This document shows positions 17,591-27,496 of a stretch of DNA of 64,000 nucleotides, piece after piece (positions within the stretch are counted from its first letter, which is position 1; each line of letters opens with the position of its first letter). Origin of the DNA: CAVSUB01 sp963816725 (lineage in GTDB: Bacteria; Acidobacteriota; Vicinamibacteria; Vicinamibacterales; 2-12-FULL-66-21); assembly GCA_963816725.1 (NCBI GenBank), contig CAWFMC010000009.1:1-64000 (forward strand), written 5' to 3'. The notes beneath the pieces were generated by a model. It had not been told where the DNA came from, did not search any database, and saw nothing but the letters and a program-made list of their open reading frames with translations. The position numbers were made by a program, and so were the translations under genes.

Positions 17591-18142
17591 ATGAAGAGAG
17601 TGATCGCAGGACTTATCGCAGCGGCGGTTCTGGGCCCGATGGCGGGCATGGCCATGGCGCAGTCCAAAACGGTGAGCTCGGAGGTGAAGACCGAGACCGG
17701 CACCATCGCGGCCATCGAAGCGCAGACCCGCTCCGTCACCATCCAGAAAGCGGATGGTACGTACGTGACGGTGGTCGCCGGCCCTGACATCAGCCGGTTC
17801 GGCGAGCTCAAAGTCGGGCAGAAGGTCAACGCTCGTTACTATGAGAACGTCGTCGTCAGGGTGAAGGCGCCGGGCGAGCCCGACACCAATACCATGACGA
17901 AGGGCACGACCGGGTCCGAACAGGCGATGCCCGGCGGCACCAAGGCCCGGCAGCGGACGATCACCGCCACGATCACCGCGATCGACCCCGCCACTCCGTC
18001 GATCACCTTCACCGGCCCACAAGGCTGGAAGTACAGCTCCAAGGTGCAGGACACCGAGGCGCTGTCCAAGGTGAAGGTCGGCGACAAAGTCGACATCGTC
18101 TGGACCGAAGCGATGCTCGTCTCGCTCGAACCAGGCAAGTAA
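17591..18142 (+). CDS. Secreted protein with two small beta-barrel-like repeats
   Basis: The 183-residue product has a signal peptide (MKRVIAGLIAAAVLGPMAG, cleavage near AMAQS). Two related beta-rich segments follow, each with a T..I.AID/E..T.S.T pattern (TGTIAAIEAQTRSVTIQKADG and ITATITAIDPATPSITF) and a following KVGD/QKV.A/I strand. This suits a duplicated OB-like fold of the kind found in metal- or oligosaccharide-binding exported proteins. No catalytic residues are evident. AAGGAGG lies just upstream of the ATG. It appears cotranscribed with the SYLF gene. Confidence 0.7.
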   Translation: MKRVIAGLIAAAVLGPMAGMAMAQSKTVSSEVKTETGTIAAIEAQTRSVTIQKADGTYVTVVAGPDISRFGELKVGQKVNARYYENVVVRVKAPGEPDTNTMTKGTTGSEQAMPGGTKARQRTITATITAIDPATPSITFTGPQGWKYSSKVQDTEALSKVKVGDKVDIVWTEAMLVSLEPGK

Positions 18143-18347
18143 CCGGACGGGGTATGCCGGGGGCGATCCGCGATGTGATCCCCCCGGAAGTCTTTTTAGA
18201 CGCCAGCCAACATTCGACGCTGCACGCGCACCCGCAAGTTTCCCGACTGCTTCAAAGCCAAGACCCCGCAATCACGGCGCTGTGCGATCCACGCAACGTA
18301 TCCACGCGGGACGCCGACGTTCGGGATCCAGCAGGTAGACTGGTGGC

Positions 18348-18557
18348 GTGAACCTCGAACTCAGCGCCGTGCTGGGCCTGGTGTTCGGTATGCTGGGCGG
18401 GGCGTGCGCCTTCGTCATTTCGTACGGCGAGTACAAGCGGAACTGGTCGTTTCGCGGCAACGCCTCGATGATGGCGCTCCGCTCGGCGTCGGTCACGTTC
18501 GCGTTCTTCTTCGTGGCAGCGCTGGCGGTCGGGCTCCTTCTGCGATTGCTGACATGA
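18348..18557 (+). CDS. Small inner-membrane protein, two transmembrane segments
   Basis: The 69-residue product has two hydrophobic helices (LSAVLGLVFGMLGGACAFVI and ASVTFAFFFVAALAVGLLL) joined by a basic loop (GEYKRNWSFRGN). It starts at a GTG. I see no clear family; it resembles many small bacterial membrane proteins of unknown function. The next gene on the right is convergent. Confidence 0.55.
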   Translation: MNLELSAVLGLVFGMLGGACAFVISYGEYKRNWSFRGNASMMALRSASVTFAFFFVAALAVGLLLRLLT

Positions 18558-18668
18558 CGGCGCGCCCTGCGGCCGCCATCGAACATGGGTGCTCGAGCCG
18601 CACCATCATCGGTCGACGAGGACGGAAGGACTCCCGTGAGCCGGGTGAGGTAATGCGACGACGCATTG

Positions 18669-20348
18669 CTAGCGTTCTTCCGCCGCGGACGTCTCACTCA
18701 GATCGACGGCCGGACGTGTGGCGCTCTGTCCCACAGTTTGGTCGACGCTGCCGCTCCCGACCCTGCCGTCGTCGGACAACGCCCCCGAACTCTCCCACCA
18801 TTGCCGCGCATCGACATCGGTCCAGGGCTCGACATCGACCGTGGCGAGGAGTCTGTCGAGTGCTGCCGCACTTTGTGGTCGGTCCTCAGGCTTCTTGGCC
18901 AGACAGGTCAGGATCAGGTGCTCGAGATCCGCTGGGACGGTCACCTGTCCGAGCTGTGACGGCGGCGTGGGAAGCGTCTGGAGATGCTGCGCAAACACCT
19001 GCATGACGGTGGCGCCTTCGAACACCTGCCGTCCGGTCAGCAGGTAGTACGCCACGCACCCGAGCGAATACAGATCCGCCCGCCCGTCGACAACCGGGGT
19101 CAGCGCGGTTTCCGGCGCCATGTAGCCAGGCGTGCCGATCACCGACCCGACGTGGGTCGCGCTCGAATGTTCCAGGCCGGCATCGGCCATCGGCTTGACG
19201 AGGCCGAAGTCGAGCACTTTCACGAAGTCGTAGACGAGTCCGAGCCTGCCGATGTGGATGTTGGCGGGCTTGATGTCCCGGTGCACCAGGCCGCGCACGT
19301 GCGCCTCCTCGAGCGACGCACACACCTGGCGCAGGATGTGAACCACACGGCTCGCCGGCATCGGGCCATATTTCCGGATCAACGCGTCGAGGTTCAGACC
19401 CTCCAGCAGTTCCATCACGAAGTACAGCGTCTCGTCCTCGGTGACGCCGAAGTCGTACAACTCCACCGTGTGGGGTGATCGCAGGCTGGCCGCGGCCTCC
19501 GCTTCGCGGCGGAAGCGTGAGACGGCCAGCCGCGCGGTTGCGGAACCGGTCGCGTCGATCATCTCCGGGCGGATCAACTTGATTGCCGCCGGCCGCGCCA
19601 GCAGCCGGTGCGTCGCGTAGTAGACCTCCCCCATGCCGCCGCGGCCGAGGAGCTCGCCGAGCTGGTAGCTGCCCATCTCCCGCGCCTTCGCGACCTGCTG
19701 CCCCAGCCCTGTGACGATGTGGGAGATGACAACGGCGACGCCGAGAAGCAGGTAATCGGGATAGTGCATGAGGAGCGCATCGGTTGCGGAGTCGAAGTGC
19801 CAGAGTCCGCGCGCCCGCGCCAACAACATCGCAATCGGGCTCATGGAAACCGCCACAAACCCGGCGAGCAGGGTCTTTACGGGCGTGCTCGGGACAATCG
19901 CGGCAAACATCAGCACGACGGCCCCAATCCAGGAGATGATCGGCGCCGTGCTGTTGTGTTCCGGCATCAGGGCCCAGTGAAACGTCAGCCCCAGCGCCAA
20001 AGCGGTGAACACCATATAGGCGAGGCCGAGATCGAGCACCGTTCTCGGATCACGGTCGGTTCTCCGCGTGTCGGCAAACAGCACTAACGAGACGAGCACC
20101 GAGGCGCCGGCGATCGCGTCGGCCGGTCCGGGCCGGAGCCAATGGTCGCCAGCCGTGGTGGTACGCAGCGCGAGATGGCCCAGCAATGTGGCGAACGTCC
20201 ACAACCCGGCGCTCACCAGGGACATGATGCCCAGCCGCCGTGAAGCATCTCTGAGCAGATCGGCCGGCAGCGCTCGCCGCCCGCGTCCCGCCGACGTCGT
20301 CCCGGGCGTGGTCGAGCGAACGGGGCCAATCAGATGCCGGTCTGCCAT
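18669..20348 (-). CDS. Membrane serine/threonine protein kinase, N-terminal membrane domain and C-terminal kinase
   Basis: The 559-residue protein has five or six hydrophobic helices in its first 230 residues. A complete Hanks-type kinase domain follows: glycine loop LGRGGMGEVY, AIKLI lysine, HRDIKPAN catalytic loop, DFGLVKP, and GTPGYMAPE. A 50-residue Ser/Asp-rich tail ends the protein. This order (membrane part first) is the reverse of the common kinase-then-membrane layout, so a membrane signal may control the kinase directly. The ATG at 20348 is the first good start; no strong Shine-Dalgarno is visible and translation could begin further upstream. Confidence 0.9.
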   Translation of the reverse strand: MADRHLIGPVRSTTPGTTSAGRGRRALPADLLRDASRRLGIMSLVSAGLWTFATLLGHLALRTTTAGDHWLRPGPADAIAGASVLVSLVLFADTRRTDRDPRTVLDLGLAYMVFTALALGLTFHWALMPEHNSTAPIISWIGAVVLMFAAIVPSTPVKTLLAGFVAVSMSPIAMLLARARGLWHFDSATDALLMHYPDYLLLGVAVVISHIVTGLGQQVAKAREMGSYQLGELLGRGGMGEVYYATHRLLARPAAIKLIRPEMIDATGSATARLAVSRFRREAEAAASLRSPHTVELYDFGVTEDETLYFVMELLEGLNLDALIRKYGPMPASRVVHILRQVCASLEEAHVRGLVHRDIKPANIHIGRLGLVYDFVKVLDFGLVKPMADAGLEHSSATHVGSVIGTPGYMAPETALTPVVDGRADLYSLGCVAYYLLTGRQVFEGATVMQVFAQHLQTLPTPPSQLGQVTVPADLEHLILTCLAKKPEDRPQSAAALDRLLATVDVEPWTDVDARQWWESSGALSDDGRVGSGSVDQTVGQSATRPAVDLSETSAAEER

Positions 20349-20550
20349 AGGTTCGTTGCCGGTGCGCGGCGATCGTGCGCCGAGTGCAGTCTCGCGATTG
20401 AATCGGCGACCGCGGCGCGCCGACGTCACGTCACGAAGGAGCGAGCCGGCGAGCGCGCCCAGCACTCCAGGAGACCATAGCAGATCGCTGCCGGCTCCAT
20501 CCTCGGCAGGCATCTGGTTGTGGGGAGGACCGTTTTTCGAGTGGATCGGC

Positions 20551-22092
20551 TTAGGTTTCGGCGCCGTAGGAGATCTGCATCCGCCGGACGGCAACGGCCG
20601 CGATCCACAGGACGAACGCGGTCAGGACCAGGAGCCCGAATATGGCCGCAGGAGCGGACGCGGGCGCGGCCGGTGCCGCCAGCACCCGGATCAGGGCCGG
20701 CGCGTCATCGGGCATCGGCGCCGGGACGGGACAGAGGGACTGCACGTAGTACAACACGCTCATCTTCTGCAGCGCGTGCGGGAGGATCCCGTTCACGGCC
20801 TCCCAGGCGAGCAGGACCGCCGCCGGGACGATCGGGTTACGAACGTAGAGGCCAACCGCGAGAAAGACGCTGCCGTAGCCCACGCATCCGAGCGTCGCCG
20901 CCGCGACATACCAGAACAGCTGGTGCATGCCACCCGCCGCCCAGAAGGCCTGGACTTCGACCGGGTCGTGCGGCCAGAGCATCGCCGCCAGCGCGAGCAG
21001 CGTGCCGCCGCCGAAGATGGCGCCCGAGGCGATCAGCCCGGCGGCGTACTTGCCCGCGAGCAACACCTCGCGCCGCGCCGGCGCGAGTAACCAGAAGTGC
21101 AGGGTCCGATTGCTCATCTCGGCGCGGAACAGATTCATGAAGATGCCGAGACAGCCGAAGAAGATCGCCAGCCGCGCGTAGAAGTACTGGAAGATACCCG
21201 CGAAGATCGCCCGATCCTCCTCGAAGTTGAGCACGTTCTGAGCGTTCGGCGGCTGCAGCTTCCCGTCGACGAACCGCAGCAGCGCCTCGCGCCGGCCGTC
21301 GAAATACACCATGTCGCGGTACTCGGTGCGCTGGTCGATGAACCCCGCGCCGCTGGACGAGGCGACGGTGGAGAAGCTCTTGCCGTCGCCGCTCAGTTGA
21401 ATGTTGAAGTCGCGAGTATCAGAGTCGTCACTTTCCCCACCCGCGCTGGCGTGTTTGACGACGAACCGCGTCACTGGACGGGCCGCCCCGAGATCGACTT
21501 GCAGGAACATGGGCCATTCGTCGCCGCACCAGCGATCGGACTCGCCGCCGGCAACGCTGCCGTTCACCGCCTTTTCGGGGCCTTGATCCGGACTGCACGA
21601 ATGCCCCGAAGTGACCGGGCGGTTGAGCGCGAGGTTGACGCTGCCGTCCGGTCCGTAGACCTCGAACTCGTAAATCCGCGCCACCGGCTCGCCGCTGTAG
21701 GTCGGACGATTGACGTTGAGGCGGATGAAACGGGCGTCGACGGCCGGTTCGATGACGTGCGTGGTGGCCCCGGCGGTGGCGGTGCGCTGGCGGACGCGCC
21801 GGCTGCGCGTGTAGGGATCGTCCTGGGCCGGCGGTCCCAGCCGCTTCTTGACCTCGTCCGGCGTCTCACCCTCGCGAACGCTGGCCATCAAGGCGGGGCT
21901 GATCACCCCGTGACGAGCCAGCCGCTGCGTGCGGAACTTCGCGTCGAGACCGTGCCCGAAGAAGATCACCGCCGGCAGGAGCGCCAGCACGTAGACCCAC
22001 AGCGAGCGCCTGGCGAAAAAGGCCCGTCGCAACTCGATCCGCGCGATGGTCCACGCCTGCCTGGCACGACCTCCGCGGGGCGGCCGGATCAC
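20551..22092 (-). CDS. ABC transporter permease with an inserted discoidin (F5/8 type C) domain
   Basis: The 513-residue protein has one transmembrane helix near residue 40 (SLWVYVLALLPAVIFFG) and five or six more after residue 290. Between them lies a large extracytoplasmic region. This region includes a discoidin-like domain with NLALNRPVTSGHSC, WCGDEWPMFLQVDLG and VTRFVVKHASAGGE, preceded by a related strand set (ARFIRLNVNRPTYSG). Discoidin domains bind glycans or lipids, so the permease may sense or bind a surface polymer. It is the last gene of a six-gene operon; its GTG start overlaps the stop of the upstream ATPase by four bases, with GGAGGT just before it. Confidence 0.88.
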   Translation of the reverse strand: MIRPPRGGRARQAWTIARIELRRAFFARRSLWVYVLALLPAVIFFGHGLDAKFRTQRLARHGVISPALMASVREGETPDEVKKRLGPPAQDDPYTRSRRVRQRTATAGATTHVIEPAVDARFIRLNVNRPTYSGEPVARIYEFEVYGPDGSVNLALNRPVTSGHSCSPDQGPEKAVNGSVAGGESDRWCGDEWPMFLQVDLGAARPVTRFVVKHASAGGESDDSDTRDFNIQLSGDGKSFSTVASSSGAGFIDQRTEYRDMVYFDGRREALLRFVDGKLQPPNAQNVLNFEEDRAIFAGIFQYFYARLAIFFGCLGIFMNLFRAEMSNRTLHFWLLAPARREVLLAGKYAAGLIASGAIFGGGTLLALAAMLWPHDPVEVQAFWAAGGMHQLFWYVAAATLGCVGYGSVFLAVGLYVRNPIVPAAVLLAWEAVNGILPHALQKMSVLYYVQSLCPVPAPMPDDAPALIRVLAAPAAPASAPAAIFGLLVLTAFVLWIAAVAVRRMQISYGAET

Positions 22093-23085
22093 GACTCACC
22101 TCCGATCAGGTACTCGTACAGCGCGTCGACGTTCTCGTCGGCCGGGACGACGCTTTCGATGCGGTGTCCGTCCAGCGGCAATCCGGCCCAGCGCCCGGGC
22201 GAACTGCTGCCGGTCGCGCGTCATCACCAGCATCCCGAGCCGGTCCTCGTGCAGCTTGATCTCCGTGATGTGCTCCTCGCGAAAGAGCTCTGCGGCGACA
22301 CCCGACGCGTTCCGATCGCGGCACCGGACCACGTACTGGCTGGGATGCTCCTCGATCTCGTCTCGCACGTCGCGGATCTTCCCCTCGGCAACGATCATCC
22401 CGTTGGCAATCAGCACGACCTGATCGCTGATCAGGTCGACCTCCTGCAGCACGTGGCTCGAGAGGATGACGTGCTTGCCTTGATCGGCGAGCGCCCGGAA
22501 GATGGCGATCGTCTCGGCACGCACCAGCGGGTCGAGGCCATTCAGCGGCTCGTCGAGCACCAGCACGTCGGGATCGTGGGCAATCGCCTGCGCCAGCCGC
22601 ACCCGCTGCCGCATGCCCTTGGAATATCCGGCGACCTTCCGGGTCGCCGCTTCCGTCAGACTCACGCGCTCGAGCGCGTTCCACGCGCGTTCTTCGGCTT
22701 CGGCCCTCCCGTATCCAAACAGCAGCAGCCCGGTCGTCACGAACGTGAAGCCGGTGGCCCAGCGCGGCGCCGTGTCGTACTGGGTGGCATAGCCCGTCAC
22801 CCGCATCAGCGCTTCGGGATCGTGCGGCGAGATCCCGCGCATGAGGATGCGGCCGTGATCTGGGAAGATCAGGCCGGTCATCAGGTTCATCAGCGTGGTC
22901 TTCCCGGCGCCGTTCGGCCCCACCAGGCTGGTGATGCCCGGCGGAATGTTCAGGGTCACACGGTTGACGCCGAGCACTTCGCCGTAGAACTTCGAGACCT
23001 CGTCGAAGACGACCGCCGGCGGCGTTGGCGCGTTCGCAGCTGCCCCGCCTTCGCCGTAGCCTTCGGGAGAGCTGTGGCCGGTCAT
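22089..23085 (-). CDS. ABC transporter ATP-binding protein (frameshifted near 22185)
   Basis: Walker A GPNGAGKTTL, signature YSKGMRQRVRLAQ, Walker B VLVLDEPLNGLDP and the H-loop SSHVLQE are all present. Near position 22185 the frame shifts. The expected C-terminus (LPLDGHRIESVVPADENVDA, ending LIGGES) continues in the next frame and stops at 22089, overlapping the downstream permease start. One inserted base explains this; the joined length is 331 residues. The start ATG at 23085 overlaps the stop of the upstream permease gene (ATGA). It probably energises the discoidin-bearing permease. Confidence 0.87.
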
Positions 23086-23942
23086 CGGACCACCTCCACC
23101 GGCCGCAGCTTGCGCTCGATCACCATCACGAGCAGGAGGATGAACGCCGCCAGCGCGGCCAGTGAAGCCCCCGCGCCAGGACCGTCGAGCGGATCGACGC
23201 CCAGCAGCGCGGCCCACACGCGATTGACCGCCCACGCGGGATCGAGGACGTGTCCCCACGTTACGCGGAAGACCTGATTGATCATCTCGGACACGCCGGT
23301 GAGGATAAAGAAGAAGGCGAGGCTGACCGCCCCCGCGACGACCCGCCATTTCACGTACGCGGAGCTGGCCATTGCCACAAGGCTCAGCACCAGCAGCCAC
23401 AGCAGGAACCCGCCGACGATGCCGGCGCCGAGGGCCCAGTTCGCCAGGAGCCACCACCCGCCGGCGAGGCCGCCTTGCAGCCCGAACAGCAGCAGGCCGG
23501 GGATCCACGTCACGACCGACAACATGCCGACGAGCACGCTCAGTCTCGCCAGGGCGTAGCTCCACCGAGTGAGGGGGCGGCTGAAATACAGGGGCAGCGC
23601 GTTGTTGGCCAGGTCCGGCGCGAGCAGGCCGGGTCCGGCCAGCGCCGCGAGAAAGACGGCGCAGGCGCCCTGGACGTACATGAAGATGGCGAAGAACCGG
23701 CCGTCGACCTGGATGAACGCCTTGAACTCCGGTTCGAAACCTTGCAGCAGCTCGGCGTGATTCGTGAGGTAGACGAAGCCGGCGCATAGCAGGGGCCACA
23801 GAAATGCGGCCATCGTGAGCAGCAGCACCAGCCGCTGCTCGTAGAGGCGGCGCCACGCATACCGGGGCAGGACCATGAACCTCGTCCAGCGTCCTGTAAG
23901 AGGTCCGGTGTACCGCTGATAGCCCCGCTTGTAGACCGCCAT
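23082..23942 (-). CDS. ABC transporter permease (ABC-2 type)
   Basis: The 286-residue protein has six predicted membrane helices, among them MAAFLWPLLCAGFVYL, GACAVFLAALAGPGLLAP and FLLWLLVLSLVAMASSAYV. It begins with a conserved cytoplasmic lead MAVYKRGYQRYTGPLTGRWTR, a hallmark of a subfamily of ABC-2 permeases. It starts 7 nt after the upstream ATPase stop and overlaps the next ATPase gene, so it is tightly embedded in the operon. Substrate unknown. Confidence 0.87.
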   Translation of the reverse strand: MAVYKRGYQRYTGPLTGRWTRFMVLPRYAWRRLYEQRLVLLLTMAAFLWPLLCAGFVYLTNHAELLQGFEPEFKAFIQVDGRFFAIFMYVQGACAVFLAALAGPGLLAPDLANNALPLYFSRPLTRWSYALARLSVLVGMLSVVTWIPGLLLFGLQGGLAGGWWLLANWALGAGIVGGFLLWLLVLSLVAMASSAYVKWRVVAGAVSLAFFFILTGVSEMINQVFRVTWGHVLDPAWAVNRVWAALLGVDPLDGPGAGASLAALAAFILLLVMVIERKLRPVEVVR

Positions 23943-23949
23943 CTGGTGA

Positions 23950-24954
23950 CTAGATCCCTGACGGCGCCGCGTCCGCCTTCACGCGCACCTGGTCGGGGGC
24001 GCCTTCGCCGGGCGTGCTCGACAGATGGCCCATCGCTTTCAGGAAGATTTCCTCCAGCGTGTCGCGCCGGTGGGTCAACTTCCTCACCAGCAGATCCTGT
24101 TGCGCCGCGAGCGCCCAGATGGCCTCCACCTCGACGCCTGCCGGCAGCACGATCCGCCAACGCCCCGCCCCTTCGGACACGCCCTCCGCACCGATATCCG
24201 GCAGCGTCGCCCGCAGGTTGCGATCGTCACCGGTGACCTCGAGCTCGACGAAGCTCCGGTTGGATCGCCGCTCTTCTTCGAGGTTGCAGTGGTGCACGAT
24301 CGCGCCGTCCTTCAGGATGACCGCCTCGTCGCAGACCTGCTCGATGTCGCGGAGCAGGTGCGAGCAGACCAGCACGTGCATGCCCTGCTCCTTCTTCATG
24401 TCGACAATGAGCTTGAGCATCCGCCGCCGGGCGGCCGGATCGAGGCCGTTGGTGGGTTCGTCCAGCACGACCAGCTCCGGCCCGTGCACGATCGCCTGGG
24501 CGAGCTTGGCCATCTGCTTCATGCCGTACGAGTAGGTGCGCAGCTCCCGGTAGCGCGCTTCCCCGAGCCCCACGTGAAACAGCACCTCGTGGGCCTGCTC
24601 CAGCGCCGCCTTCGGCGGAAGGCCTGACAGCTCGGCCATCTGCCGCACGAACGTCACCGCCGTCATGTCTCCGACGAACGAGTCGTTCTCCGGCATGTAT
24701 CCGATCTTCGAGCGGATCTCGCCCATGTTGCGGCGGCAGTCCACACCGAGGATGCGGGCGCGTCCGGCGCTCGCCTTGAGGAACCCGAGCAGCGTCAGGA
24801 TGAGCGTGGACTTGCCCGCCCCGTTGGGTCCCAGGAGCCCGACCGCTTTGCCTGTGCCGGACACGCCGAGACGGCAGGTGATCCCGTGAAGGATCTCCCG
24901 CCGTCCCAGTTTGACTTTCAGGTTCTCGAGCTCGACGACCGGGATCGTGTGCAC
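23950..24954 (-). CDS. ABC transporter ATP-binding protein
   Basis: The 334-residue protein has Walker A GPNGAGKSTL, signature YSYGMKQMAKLAQ (a diverged C-loop with YGMKQ in place of SGGQQ), Walker B LVVLDEPTNGLDP and CSHLLRD. A C-terminal regulatory region of about 110 residues follows. The start is the GTG at 24954, supported by CGGAGA a few bases upstream. An upstream in-frame extension overlaps the preceding gene and is less likely. It lies 19 nt after the repaired stop of the anti-sigma gene and 7 nt before a permease. Confidence 0.9.
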   Translation of the reverse strand: MHTIPVVELENLKVKLGRREILHGITCRLGVSGTGKAVGLLGPNGAGKSTLILTLLGFLKASAGRARILGVDCRRNMGEIRSKIGYMPENDSFVGDMTAVTFVRQMAELSGLPPKAALEQAHEVLFHVGLGEARYRELRTYSYGMKQMAKLAQAIVHGPELVVLDEPTNGLDPAARRRMLKLIVDMKKEQGMHVLVCSHLLRDIEQVCDEAVILKDGAIVHHCNLEEERRSNRSFVELEVTGDDRNLRATLPDIGAEGVSEGAGRWRIVLPAGVEVEAIWALAAQQDLLVRKLTHRRDTLEEIFLKAMGHLSSTPGEGAPDQVRVKADAAPSGI

Positions 24955-24973
24955 GCGTCTCCGATTCTGTGCC

Positions 24974-27428
24974 TCAATGCCGTGCGACGTCCGACGTTTG
25001 TCCCAGTGTCGCCCGGCCAAGGCTGTCGATCAGCATCACGTGCATGATCAACCCTGAGATACGAGTACGGCTCGCGGCGTGGATCTGTTCCGGCGTGCCA
25101 TCGAAGACCACGAGGATCGGATCCCCGCCGGCCACGATCTCATTCAGTGCGGAGCTCCCGGCCAGCGTTGCCAGCGGTCCCGAGGGTCCCCTTGGCGTTC
25201 AGCCAGCCGAACGCCGACGGATGAAGGCCGGCAGAGGACGGCAGCTGGCCGAGGAACGCCGGCGACCAGACGAGCGGCGAGCCGCCGTTCCGCGTCGCGA
25301 TCGCGCGCTCGGCCACGCCCCGATCGGACGCCGCCACCAGGTAGCCCCGATCGTAGGTCCAGACCACGCTGATCGGCAGGCCACCGGGCTTCAGCACGCT
25401 CCACGTCCGTCCGCCCGCGCTCTCCTGACTGAGCACGATGCGCTTGCTCTGCTCCTCGGCCGTCAGCTCGGCGTTGAACGCGTCGACGAGCTTCTGGAGG
25501 GAACTGTCGATCACCATCGGGTCGTTGGCCACGGTCGTCATGACCCACGTCGGACCGGCAATTGAGAATCCGGTCAGCGCCAGCGCCGATTCGGTCCCGA
25601 GCGCGGCGGTCAGGTTCTGGATAAAGCCCGTACCCAGCTTCTCATCCGCAGTCGCCATGACACGTTGAAAGTCCGGCGCGGACGCGGAGAGCCGGGCACT
25701 GAGCTCCTCGAACACCTGCAACGGCTCGCGGGTCGAGACGTAGCCCGCGGCCAGGGCGTCGGCGGGGAGATACTCCGCGGCGCCGCCGGAGCCGCTGTCC
25801 GCCAGCCACGAGCCCATGCCCGTCCGCGCCCCGTCGAACGCGACCGTGACCTCGTTTTCTTCCGCGCCGGCCGGCGCCCGTTGCTCGACGAACAGGTACT
25901 TCATGCCGACCATGCCGGCGAACTCGATCGGTGGGGCGTCGTCTCCGGCGGCCTCCTTGATGACCGGCGGCGCGTCGACAGCGAACAGCCAGCCGACACC
26001 GCGCTGGTAGCGCTCCTTGATGGCCGCGGCGAACGGCGTGCCCGCACCCTGACCCAGGTGACCCACGGCCCACGCCAGCGACGCCGGCGAGGATGATACG
26101 ACTACCAGGTCGTCGGACACCGAATACGATCCGGGCGCTTCGGCCGCCTGAGCGAAGAGTCCCTCCAGGGCACTCGTCAGGGCGGCTCGCTGACCGGCCT
26201 TGACCCGGGCCATCACCATCGGCACCGGCTCGGCGAAGCCGGCGCCGATGCTCGCCGAGAACACGATTTCCTCTCCGAGCAGCGGACTGACCGTTTGGAC
26301 GCGCTCCACCATCTGGCGCAAGGCCTGTCCGGCCTCGGAGCTCCACCACGCGGCGAATGCCGGGTTCTGCGCGGACTGCTCGTCGGCAAGGGCCAGAATG
26401 CGGCTGACCGTGAGACCCGGATTCGGCACCGCGCCGTAGACGATCGCGCCGGCCGGCAACGACGAGAGCAGGGCCGGGTCCGTTCGCAACTCCGCGGGAT
26501 ACTTCGCCAGCTCGCGTTCGATCTTCACGAACGACCCGAGCAGCTGCAGGTACGACTCCGCGTCCGGACTCCAGGACACGGCGACCGCCACCGAGCTCGC
26601 CAGCGCCGGGTTCGAGGCGGCCTGCTGGCCAGGGCTGAGGAGTACCTCCTTGTGCGGCTGATTCACCGCCACCGAGCCCTCGACCACCGAAACCACGGAG
26701 CCGCCCATGCCGGCGGACACCGCGAACACCGTGCCCTTCACCGAGGCAACGGAATCACGGGTCAGCACCCGCAGGTGGCCGCGGCGCTGTTTCGCCGCCT
26801 TGACGATGATGTCGCCGCGTTGCAGGTGAATCGCCTGGCCGCTCCAGGCGGCGGTCACGAACAGCTCCGTCCCCTCGTTCACATCCACGATCGATCCGTC
26901 GGCAAGCCGCAGGACGGCATGGGCGCCCGGACCGGTGCGCACCGACTCCCGCTCGCCGATCGCCGCGCCTGCGGCGAGGGCGCCTGACGTCAGGCGGTAG
27001 AGACCCCGGTCCGCAGAGACGACAGTGGCCCGCGGCCCGCCCGGCGCCATCATGGCGTCGATGGTGTCGCGTCCGAGATACAAGGCCGCAACCAGCACCG
27101 CGGCCGCGGCCCCGATGGCGCTCCAGCGCACCCATCGAGTGGAGGACCGCTGCGGCATGGCGACGACGGTGCGATGCCCCTTCAGCTCGGCGATGCGGAG
27201 GCGGCAGGCGGGGCAGCGGCTCAGATGATCGTCCACGAGGAGCCGGCGGCCGCCGCCCAGCTGGCCGGCCAGGTAGGCGCGAAAGTCTTCCCGGAACTCC
27301 GCACACGTGCCGTCGTCGGCGGTCCGCATCGCCTCCCAGACGCGCGCCCGCGCTGCGTGGAGCGTGCCGGAGTCCACGTCTTCCTGTTTCATCGCCTGGA
27401 GTGCTTGCTCCAAATGCTCGTCGGACAT
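24974..27428 (-). CDS. Anti-sigma-like membrane protein: zinc finger, FecR and DUF3352-like domains (frameshifted near 25172)
   Basis: Residues 1-90 contain a zf-HC2 anti-sigma zinc finger (HLSRCPACRLR). A transmembrane helix follows (IGAAAAVLVAALYLG, about 110-125). Next is a FecR-type region (VRTGPGAHAVLRLADGSIVD; VKGTVFAVSAG; VVEGSVAVNQ) and a long periplasmic DUF3352-like part. Near 25172 the frame breaks. The expected end (SALNEIVAGGDPILVVFDGT, ending TSDVARH) follows in another frame and stops at 24974. With one base removed the gene is 817 codons. It sits directly after an ECF sigma gene, so it most likely holds that sigma factor inactive until a periplasmic signal arrives. Confidence 0.82.
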
Positions 27429-27496
27429 CGCCGATCTCCTTCGTAATTTCGCGTGCTCGCCTCCGCTCCCTCGTCGTCCGGAAAGCGGCGGCTCGC

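Noticed and set aside
21097..23277. Very long open frame (over 700 codons) opposite the ABC operon
   Set aside because: Its translation has no domain-like sequence and is the antisense shadow of real genes in GC-rich DNA. Similar shadows at 7636-9051 and 7896-10601 were dropped for the same reason, except that part of the last frame carries the protease N-terminus.
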